Shown here: piece by piece, positions 52,218-59,164 of the stretch
How the letters are laid out: each line of letters starts with the position of its first letter
Position numbering within the stretch: position 1 is the first letter of the stretch
Source of the DNA: Chitinibacter sp. GC72
Lineage (GTDB): Bacteria > Pseudomonadota > Gammaproteobacteria > Burkholderiales > Chitinibacteraceae
Length of the DNA stretch: 64,000 bases
Direction of reading: 5' to 3'
NCBI RefSeq assembly: GCF_009760905.1
Contig: NZ_VIRW01000016.1
Coordinates: 1-64,000, forward strand
Translations under genes and position numbers: made by a program
The notes under the pieces: model-generated
The model's database searches: none
What the model was told of the DNA's origin: nothing
Seen by the model: only the letters and a program-made list of their open reading frames with translations

Positions 52218-53291
52218 ATGATGAAAGCCCACGATTTTGTACTTGCCCTGCTGGCCTTTGCACTATTTGCCATGCTGGCTTTTCTGCCGATGTTCTCACA
52301 CGCGGGTAGCTTGCAAGTCCATACCTGGCAAGGCGCAGCGAAAGCCGCACACACCATTGCGCATGATGATTATTGCAGCGCCAGCACCACCGGGATAGAC
52401 CAGTACGCGCTACCCATTCTGAACGCACGCGGACTCAAGGCCAGCCTGGGGCTGATTGCCGGTAGCTGCACGGATGCGCAATGGCAAACACTGAAGGAGC
52501 GCGTGGCGCAGGGGCACGAATTATTCAACCACACGCTCACCCACCTGGGCATGCTCGAGCCCGGCTCGCTGGCCCCGATCAGCGGCTGGGATAACCTCAG
52601 GGAAATCGTCAGCGCCCAGCAGTTGGTGCAAAGCAAGCTGGGCTACACCATGCACTTTGTCGCCTTCCCCAGCGATCTGGCCACCCCGCAAGCCAAAGCC
52701 TTTGTCGAAGCCCAGAGCGAGATTCTGGGCGTGCGTGCGGCCAAGCATATTTACGATGGCAAAGCGGCCGGGCTGAACGACGCCAACCAGCTGCAACCAT
52801 ATTTTGTGAAATGGGATGGTTACTGGCGCGATGGCAAATGGTCGCTGTACAAACCGGCACGCGGCAATATGCTGATCCAGCACGTTGACGCCGCGCTGAC
52901 CGATGGCAGCTGGAGCTACCGCACCCTGCACGGCGTGGCCGATAGTTCGTGGGAAGCCGCCCCAGTTGATCAGTACACCGCCTACGCCGACTATCTGGCC
53001 GCCAAAGTCAAAACCGGCGAGCTATGGGTGGCGGGCCCCAGCGAAATTATCCGCTATCAGGTAACACGCACGCAGTGCCCGCTGAAACTGGATGGCAACA
53101 CCATCAAGGTCAGCACCAGCAATCCGCTCTGCGGCCGTTATGGCACGGCACTCACGGTGGATGTCCGGCTCGACGCTGGGCAAAAAGGCACCTTTATCCA
53201 GCAAGGCAAAGCCCTTCCCGTCCAGATGCTGGACGCCGCCACCGCCCGGCTGGCGATCAACCCTTTGCTGGGCGATGTAAAAATTCAATAA
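52218..53291 (+). CDS. Secreted polysaccharide deacetylase (NodB/CE4-like), no binding module
   Basis: A 357-residue exported protein (signal segment VLALLAFALFAMLAFLPMFS). The deacetylase core has the metal-site Asp pair in TIAHDDYCS and the H-S/T-x-x-H motif in HELFNHTLTHL. It resembles the catalytic part of the two larger deacetylases downstream (KWDGYWRDGKWSLYK versus KWDLFTVDGKWSLYP; TRTQCPL versus AREFCKP) but lacks chitin-binding modules. AGGAGG lies six bases before ATG 52218; ATG 52221 is also possible. Substrate inferred as chitin or related polymers. Confidence 0.8.
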   Translation: MMKAHDFVLALLAFALFAMLAFLPMFSHAGSLQVHTWQGAAKAAHTIAHDDYCSASTTGIDQYALPILNARGLKASLGLIAGSCTDAQWQTLKERVAQGHELFNHTLTHLGMLEPGSLAPISGWDNLREIVSAQQLVQSKLGYTMHFVAFPSDLATPQAKAFVEAQSEILGVRAAKHIYDGKAAGLNDANQLQPYFVKWDGYWRDGKWSLYKPARGNMLIQHVDAALTDGSWSYRTLHGVADSSWEAAPVDQYTAYADYLAAKVKTGELWVAGPSEIIRYQVTRTQCPLKLDGNTIKVSTSNPLCGRYGTALTVDVRLDAGQKGTFIQQGKALPVQMLDAATARLAINPLLGDVKIQ

Positions 53292-53340
53292 GGGTATATG
53301 CCGCTAGAGCATAACCTAAAAAGATTACCGGCCAATACCT
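53292..53340. repeat. 49-bp dispersed palindrome, copy 13 (upstream of deacetylase 2)
   Basis: Exactly 49 bp: GGGTATATGCC ... CCGGCCAATACCT. It begins at the deacetylase 1 stop codon and is duplicated, with divergence, as copy 14 upstream of deacetylase 3. Confidence 0.85.
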
Positions 53341-53341
53341 C

Positions 53342-53377
53342 TTTGATTCGGCCTGCGGCCGGTACAGCCGAATCAAA
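53342..53377 (+). promoter_or_regulatory. Conserved leader hairpin of the duplicated deacetylases
   Basis: TTTGATTCGGC pairs with GCCGAATCAAA just before the AAGGA ribosome-binding site. The same hairpin, with a changed loop (CAGTGGCC for CTGCGGCC), recurs at 55230-55263. It could be a terminator-like attenuator or mRNA stabiliser. Confidence 0.5.
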
Positions 53378-53398
53378 CCAATAAAAAGGATGGAGAAA

Positions 53399-55099
53399 AT
53401 GCAATCAAAGCAATTTGGTCGTGCCTTAGTATTTGCGTTGCTCACCAGCTCAGGTTTGCTGGTGAGCAACGCTCAGGCGCTGAGCACAACGCCAAAACCA
53501 ACCGCCGTTCCCGGTTATCCAAACTGGGTGAACTCCAGCGTCTACACAGGCGGCCAACGTGTCAGCTACAACGGCGCAGCTTATGAAGCCAAATGGTGGA
53601 CACAAGGGGACAATCCCGCGCAATCAGGTGAATGGGGTGCCTGGAAACTGATTAGCGCAGCGACCCCAACTCCTGCCCCAACGTCAACACCGCTCGTTTG
53701 CCCATCCATGACGCCCCCCCCAACGGCCACTGGCATGACGGCCAAACCAATTTATGACACATATGGCTGCATCACAGGCTGGGAAATCACCGCCTGGATT
53801 ACGCCACCACCAACGCCGACAGCGACTGCAACTGCGACACCAGTGGTCAATACCGGCACCTGGAACGCCGCCACCGCCTATACCGCAGGGATTGAAATCA
53901 TTTACAACGGTCGCCGCTATCGCGCCAGATGGTGGGTACAAGGCCAGGTGCCAAATCCGGCCGATCCTTGGGGCCCGTGGGAAGATCTGGGTCCCGTGGG
54001 TTTACCGACCCCGACCCCTTCACCAACCAGCACGGCAACAGCGAGCCCAAGCCCGACCCCGGCAGCTCGCGGCATTGTGAATGAACTTCAGGTCAGTACG
54101 TGGAAAAATGGCGCCAAAGGCGCGTATTCATTGGTACACGATGACTATTGTTCGATGTACTACGGCACCGATCCCTACATCCAGATCATGAACCCCGAGC
54201 TGAAAAAACGGGGTCTGGTTGCGGGCTTTGGCATGATTACCGGCAGCTGCTCGCCGCAACACTGGGCTGCCGCCAAAGAAATGATTGCCAACGGCCATGA
54301 AATCATCAGCCACAGCCGCTCGCATCCGAACCCGTATATTGCAGACGCCGAGCTGGACGTTCAGCTCAACGGTGCCGCCGCTGATATCGCGGCCAATCTG
54401 GATGGCTACCAAGCCAGCTATTTTGTCTGGCCGGGTGATGCAGCATCGACAGCAGCTACGGATTTCCTAAAAACCATTCCGCAGTACATCGGTGGCCGCG
54501 CATCGCATCTGGTGGCCAATGGCAATGTGGATTACACCACGATGCCAGCCGGGGTGAATGCAGCCAACTTTGACAATCCTTACCGCATCAAGTGGGATTT
54601 GTTCACCGTTGATGGCAAGTGGTCGCTCTATCCGATGGGCAGCGAAATCCTCAATCTGCACATTGATGCCGCCATCAGTCAGGGCGCATGGACCACGCGC
54701 ACCGCGCATGGCGTTGATACCGGCTACTGGGAAACCATTCCGCTCGATCGCTACCTGGCGCACTTGGATTACGCCAAAGCCAAAGTCGACTCGGGTGAAT
54801 TGTGGATGGATACGCCGAGCAATGTGATCAAGTATCGCTACGCGCGCGAGTTCTGCAAACCGGTGCTCACGCCCAATGGTAACTGGAGCAGCCTGCTCAC
54901 GTTTGATACCAGCGCACCGCAGTGCCAGAAGTACGCAACCCCGATCACCCTGCAGATGAAAGTTCTGCAACAGGGCGGCATGCTAGGCGCGATCCAAAAT
55001 GGCAAGGCAGTCAAAGTGACAAACGGCCCGAACAATACGGCGATGATCACGGTTGACCCTAGTGCAGGCGATGTCACCTTTGCCTACGCCCTACCTTAA
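53399..55099 (+). CDS. Secreted deacetylase with two chitin-binding modules (deacetylase 2)
   Basis: About 566 residues. The ATG at 53399 (MQSKQFGRALVFALLTSSG) has AAGGA eight bases upstream. Signal peptide, then two CBM5/12-type modules: NSSVYTGGQRVSYNGAAYEA with KWWTQGDNPAQ, and AATAYTAGIEIIYNGRRYRA with RWWVQGQVP. Thr-Pro linkers (TPTPSPTSTATASPSPTP) separate them from a NodB-like domain with SLVHDDYCS and HEIISHSRSHP. The binding modules point to chitin; the expected reaction is N-deacetylation. Nearly identical catalytic domain to the next gene. Confidence 0.88.
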   Translation: MQSKQFGRALVFALLTSSGLLVSNAQALSTTPKPTAVPGYPNWVNSSVYTGGQRVSYNGAAYEAKWWTQGDNPAQSGEWGAWKLISAATPTPAPTSTPLVCPSMTPPPTATGMTAKPIYDTYGCITGWEITAWITPPPTPTATATATPVVNTGTWNAATAYTAGIEIIYNGRRYRARWWVQGQVPNPADPWGPWEDLGPVGLPTPTPSPTSTATASPSPTPAARGIVNELQVSTWKNGAKGAYSLVHDDYCSMYYGTDPYIQIMNPELKKRGLVAGFGMITGSCSPQHWAAAKEMIANGHEIISHSRSHPNPYIADAELDVQLNGAAADIAANLDGYQASYFVWPGDAASTAATDFLKTIPQYIGGRASHLVANGNVDYTTMPAGVNAANFDNPYRIKWDLFTVDGKWSLYPMGSEILNLHIDAAISQGAWTTRTAHGVDTGYWETIPLDRYLAHLDYAKAKVDSGELWMDTPSNVIKYRYAREFCKPVLTPNGNWSSLLTFDTSAPQCQKYATPITLQMKVLQQGGMLGAIQNGKAVKVTNGPNNTAMITVDPSAGDVTFAYALP

Positions 55100-55179
55100 G
55101 CACGCAGAATGAACGCCTGATCTAAGATCGCGTTCAAATCATGGCGCTCATGTTGGCCAAAACCGGCATGAGCGCCAGC

Positions 55180-55228
55180 AGGTATATGCGGCAAAAATAT
55201 AAATCACAAAGATTACCGGCCAATACCC
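55180..55228. repeat. 49-bp dispersed palindrome, copy 14 (upstream of deacetylase 3)
   Basis: Exactly 49 bp: AGGTATATGCGG ... CCGGCCAATACCC. Shares its right half (AGATTACCGGCCAATACC) with copy 13, from the gene duplication. Confidence 0.88.
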
Positions 55229-55286
55229 CTTGATTCGGCCAGTGGCCGGTACAGCCGAATCAAAACCAATAAAAAGGATGGAGAAG

Positions 55287-57020
55287 ATGCAATCAAAGCA
55301 ATTTGGTCGTGCCTTAGTGTTCGCGCTGCTCACCAGCTCAGGTTTGCTGGTGGGCACCGCACAGGCGCTGAGCCCGACGCCCTACCCGACCGCCGTTCCC
55401 GGCTATCCAAACTGGGAAAGCGCCAGCGTCTACAACGGCGGGCAGCGCGTGAGCTACAACGGCGCAGTGTTTGAGGCCAAATGGTGGACTCAGGGTGATA
55501 ACCCCGCGCAATCAGGCGAATGGGGCGTGTGGAAACGGATTGGCGGCGTACAAATCACGCCAACACCAGTGCCAACCGCAACACCAGCTCCGACCGCAAC
55601 TACCGGCCCAACGCTGGCCCCATCACCGACACCCACGGTGTTCATGACGTCCAAACCAACGCCGACCCCCACGACCACGCCCGTGGTCAACTCCGGCACC
55701 TGGAACGCCGCCACTGCTTATACCGCTGGGATTGAAATCATTTACAACGGCCGCCGCTATCGCGCCAAATGGTGGGTACAAGGCCAGGCACCAAATCTGG
55801 CCGATCCTTGGGGCCCGTGGGAAGATCTGGGGCCAGTGAGCGTACAAACGCCAACGCCATCACCGACCGCGACGGCCTCGCCTTCGCCAACACCATCATT
55901 CTGCCCACCAATTTCACCCCCTGCGCCGCCACCGGGCTTTTATTACGAAGTGGATAACAGCGTTTGCCCGGCACGCTACACGCTGGTAGGCCCGAAAGAA
56001 GTGCTGCAAAACATCGAAACCAGCACCTGGAAAAACGGTGCCAAAGGCGCGTATTCACTGGTGCACGATGATTATTGTTCAATGCCGGACAATAAAGACC
56101 CCTACATCCAGATCATGAACCCCGAGCTGAAAAAACGGGGTCTGGTTGCGGGCTTTGGCATGATTACTGGCAGCTGCTCGCCGCAACACTGGGCTGCCGC
56201 CAAAGAAATGATTGCCAACGGCCATGAAATCATCAGCCACAGCCGCTCGCATCCGAATCCGTATATTGCAGACGCCGAGCTGGACGTTCAGCTCAACGGT
56301 GCAGCCGCTGATATCGCGGCCAATCTGGATGGCTACCAAGCCAGCTATTTTGTCTGGCCGGGTGATGCGGCATCGACTGCAGGAACGGATTTCCTAAAAA
56401 CCCTTCCGCAGTACATCGGTGGCCGCGCATCGCATCTGGTGGCCAATGGCAATGTGGATTACACCACGATGCCAGCGGGCGTGAATGCAGCCAACTTTGA
56501 CAATCCGTATCGCATCAAGTGGGATTTGTTCACCGTTGACGGCAAGTGGTCGCTCTATCCGATGGGCAGCGAAATTCTCAATCTGCACATTGATGCTGCC
56601 ATCAGTCAGGGCGCATGGACCACGCGCACCGCGCATGGCGTTGATACCGGCTACTGGGAAACCATTCCGCTCGATCGCTACCTGGCTCACTTGGACTACG
56701 CCCAAACCAAAGTCAATAGCGGCGAGTTGTGGATGGACACCCCATCGAACGTGATCAAATACCGCTATGCGCGTGAACATTGCAAGCCAACGCTGCTCAA
56801 GGCGGAAAACATCATCCGCTTTGATAACAGCTCGGCGCAATGCCAGAAATACGCCACACCGCTGACGCTGAAACTGAGCACCCAGCTCAATCCGGGCTCG
56901 GTTGCTGCCCAGCAAAACGGCAAAGCACTGTACGCTAGAAGAACGGCAAACGGTGTCTTCCTGACGGTTGATCCGCTGGGTGGCGATGTCAAACTCAGCG
57001 CCGTGCCAAGCTATTACTAA
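55287..57020 (+). CDS. Secreted deacetylase with two chitin-binding modules (deacetylase 3)
   Basis: About 577 residues, a tandem paralogue of the preceding gene. Same start (MQSKQFGRALVFALLTSSG), signal peptide, CBM modules (YPNWESASVYNGGQRVSYNG; AATAYTAGIEIIYNGRRYRA) and deacetylase domain (SLVHDDYCSMPDNKDPYIQI; HEIISHSRSHP). Linkers differ: a Cys- and Pro-containing segment (SFCPPISPPAPPPGFYYEVD) precedes the catalytic domain. The catalytic domains are almost identical while the C-terminal 70 residues diverge. Terminator at 57086-57126. Confidence 0.88.
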   Translation: MQSKQFGRALVFALLTSSGLLVGTAQALSPTPYPTAVPGYPNWESASVYNGGQRVSYNGAVFEAKWWTQGDNPAQSGEWGVWKRIGGVQITPTPVPTATPAPTATTGPTLAPSPTPTVFMTSKPTPTPTTTPVVNSGTWNAATAYTAGIEIIYNGRRYRAKWWVQGQAPNLADPWGPWEDLGPVSVQTPTPSPTATASPSPTPSFCPPISPPAPPPGFYYEVDNSVCPARYTLVGPKEVLQNIETSTWKNGAKGAYSLVHDDYCSMPDNKDPYIQIMNPELKKRGLVAGFGMITGSCSPQHWAAAKEMIANGHEIISHSRSHPNPYIADAELDVQLNGAAADIAANLDGYQASYFVWPGDAASTAGTDFLKTLPQYIGGRASHLVANGNVDYTTMPAGVNAANFDNPYRIKWDLFTVDGKWSLYPMGSEILNLHIDAAISQGAWTTRTAHGVDTGYWETIPLDRYLAHLDYAQTKVNSGELWMDTPSNVIKYRYAREHCKPTLLKAENIIRFDNSSAQCQKYATPLTLKLSTQLNPGSVAAQQNGKALYARRTANGVFLTVDPLGGDVKLSAVPSYY

Positions 57021-57085
57021 TCGCTATTACTAAGCGGTGTAGTGACGCCAGCACAGACTGGCGCAGCGCATAAAACCCCATCCAT

Positions 57086-57126
57086 CCCCACCGCTCGGCT
57101 CACCACTGGGCGTGTGGGGATTTTTT
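57086..57126 (+). terminator. Terminator of the deacetylase genes
   Basis: CCCCACCGC pairs with GCGTGTGGGG (one bulge) and is followed by ATTTTTT. Confidence 0.75.
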
Positions 57127-57180
57127 CATGGCCCGGCTCATGCTAAGCTGCGCGGCTTGCTAGTCAGGGTTTGCTGCGTT

Positions 57181-57588
57181 GTGGTTACACTGAAAAAACG
57201 AAACGTGATTACCGTTACCGATCTGGGGCGGACTGAAACCTGGGTCAAGTTTTACAACGGCCTGTGCGACGATTGTGTCGGCAGCTGCTGTACGATGCCG
57301 GTGGAAGTGAAGATTGTCGATCTGATCCGCATGGGGGTGGTCGATGAATTTGACGCGGTCGAGCCCGCCAAAAACATTGCCAAACGGCTGATGAAGGCGC
57401 GCATTATCGAGCACTTCAATTTCAAAAATGAAATCTACACGCTGGCACGGCGCAGCAATAACGACTGCATTTATCTGCACGAAGAAACGCGCCGCTGCAC
57501 GATTTACGAAAATCGCCCCAATACCTGCCGCAAACACCCACAGGTAGGCCCACGCCCTGGCTTTTGCGCCTACAACCAGAAAAGATAG
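57181..57588 (+). CDS. YkgJ family cysteine-cluster protein
   Basis: About 135 residues with the conserved cysteines of a zinc/iron-chelating cluster: NGLCDDCVGSCCTMPVEV, NDCIYLHEETRRCTIYENRP, NTCRKHPQVGPRPGFC. The start is uncertain; GTG at 57181 gives a family-like N-terminus (VTDLGRTETWVKFY soon after), while an earlier GTG at 57112 lies in the terminator. Function of the family is not settled. Confidence 0.8.
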   Translation: MVTLKKRNVITVTDLGRTETWVKFYNGLCDDCVGSCCTMPVEVKIVDLIRMGVVDEFDAVEPAKNIAKRLMKARIIEHFNFKNEIYTLARRSNNDCIYLHEETRRCTIYENRPNTCRKHPQVGPRPGFCAYNQKR

Positions 57589-57635
57589 GTATATTGCCGC
57601 AGGCTAATTCCAGATTGGCCTGTAGGGCAATACCC
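57587..57635. repeat. 49-bp dispersed palindrome, copy 15 (after the YkgJ gene)
   Basis: Exactly 49 bp: AGGTATATTGCCGCAGGC ... GATTGGCCTGTAGGGC then AATACCC. It overlaps the stop codon of the YkgJ-type gene and fills the gap to the converging small gene. Confidence 0.9.
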
Positions 57636-57637
57636 CA

Positions 57638-57886
57638 TCATTTCCATTGCAAGCTGTCTTTATCCCAATCATCGAGTAATTCGGTCTCGGCCTCTTCGCG
57701 CGCTTTGGCAGCTTGCTGCCTTTGCTGGCTGGCGCTGGCCAGCGCCGCTTCATATTCGGCGCGCTGCGGATCGCTCATTTCCGGTTTGAGCTTTTCCAGC
57801 GTCGCTGCTGCGCGATAAGACGGCAGCGGAGCCGGATCGTGCAGGGCTTGCAAAAGTGTATTGAGCTGGCTGGGGCTAACGGGCAT
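57638..57886 (-). CDS. Small helical protein of unknown function
   Basis: 82 residues, charged and helical (AEYEAALASASQQRQQAAKA followed by REEAETELLDDW). ATG at 57886 (MPVSPSQLNTLLQALHDPAP) follows AGGAG. No domain recognised. Confidence 0.6.
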   Translation of the reverse strand: MPVSPSQLNTLLQALHDPAPLPSYRAAATLEKLKPEMSDPQRAEYEAALASASQQRQQAAKAREEAETELLDDWDKDSLQWK

Positions 57887-58001
57887 GGCTGACTCCTGAA
57901 AACGGCAAGGAGCAGCCACAGCTGCTCCGTTGAATAATGGTTGGAATTGGGAATATTGAAAATTTAACCCTGCAAGCTGCAAACGATCCGCGCTCGCGCC
58001 G

Positions 58002-59066
58002 TCAAAACAGCTCCTCGCCGCCGCTCTCGATATTGACCTGCGGCAGCGTATCGTAAAACACCATCTGGTTTCTGCCGCCTTCTTTGGCGGCGTACAGCGC
58101 CTGATCGGCGCGCCCCAGCGTAATACTCAACACTTCATACGGCCGGATATCAGTAATGCCGCCGCTGATCGTAACCTGATCAATTTGCGGAAAACGATGC
58201 TGCTCAACCTTCTGGCGAAAGCGCTCCAGCGCCAGCAAAGCACCTTCACGTGTTTGCGGGCCCAGAATAATGACAAACTCCTCGCCACCAAAGCGGAACA
58301 GCCTATCATTGGCGCGAAAACAGGTGCGCATCAACTGCGCCATGATCAGCAGCACCTCATCACCATACAAATGCCCCAGACGATCATTGATCCGCTTAAA
58401 ATAGTCGATGTCGAGCACGACTAGAAAGTAATAAGCCAAGCCGCTTTCCTGCCTCCGCCCGGCATGCAATGGCTGAACCCCGGGCAGATTTTGCAAAGCG
58501 GTGACGATTTTGAAAAATTGCCGCTCCAGCGTTTTGCGGTTAAGCAGGCCGGTGAGCGTGTCGGTTTCACCGTAATCGAGCAAGGCAATGTGATTTTCGT
58601 ATATCCGCGCCATGCCCTGCAGCATACGGAAATCCGAAGGCACCAGCCCTTTGTCTAGCCGCAAATCCAGCAAGGCATACACCTCGGTTTGCCGATGCAG
58701 CCCCAGAATCACGCGGCTGCCGTTGGCATCCATTTGCAAGGCGCTTTCTGACACCAGCGCACCATGCAGCAGCGGGTCAACCTCGCCTGCCTGCCCTTGC
58801 CCGGCATGATGAACACTCTCGACTGCATGCTGGCGTATGCCATTTTCATCAAACTCGACCAGCAGTGCCAGACGGCGCTGCTTGGGGGCGGCCAGCGTGC
58901 GATAGAAACGCAGCGATGCGCAAGGTAGCATTTCGTACAAAGTCAGGCACATACTGACCGCTAGATCATCCCGGTCGGTTAGACCGGTAAATTCGGCCAG
59001 TGACTGCACCAGATCCTGCGGGGATTTATTATTGAGTGGCATAAACCGCTCACTTGTGGGTGGCAT
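58002..59066 (-). CDS. Diguanylate cyclase with GAF-like N-terminal domain
   Basis: A 354-residue soluble protein. The first 170 residues look like a GAF-type sensor (LTDRDDLAVSMCLTLYEMLP ... RVILGLHRQTEVYALLDLRL). The GGDEF domain has TDTLTGLLNRKTLERQFFKI, DIDYFKRINDRLGHLYGDEV and an active GGEEF motif (RFGGEEFVIIL). Start either ATG 59066 or ATG 59042. It neighbours the chitin-associated genes, so cyclic di-GMP may link surface sensing to them; this is inference. Confidence 0.88.
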   Translation of the reverse strand: MPPTSERFMPLNNKSPQDLVQSLAEFTGLTDRDDLAVSMCLTLYEMLPCASLRFYRTLAAPKQRRLALLVEFDENGIRQHAVESVHHAGQGQAGEVDPLLHGALVSESALQMDANGSRVILGLHRQTEVYALLDLRLDKGLVPSDFRMLQGMARIYENHIALLDYGETDTLTGLLNRKTLERQFFKIVTALQNLPGVQPLHAGRRQESGLAYYFLVVLDIDYFKRINDRLGHLYGDEVLLIMAQLMRTCFRANDRLFRFGGEEFVIILGPQTREGALLALERFRQKVEQHRFPQIDQVTISGGITDIRPYEVLSITLGRADQALYAAKEGGRNQMVFYDTLPQVNIESGGEELF

Positions 59067-59164
59067 GGGTTTTAACCATAGTCAGACGCCGCCAGCGCCG
59101 CAATCTCAGCCCCCGAGTTGATTGATGTCTGGCGCTGATGTCTGGCTGACACAGCCAAAAAACG

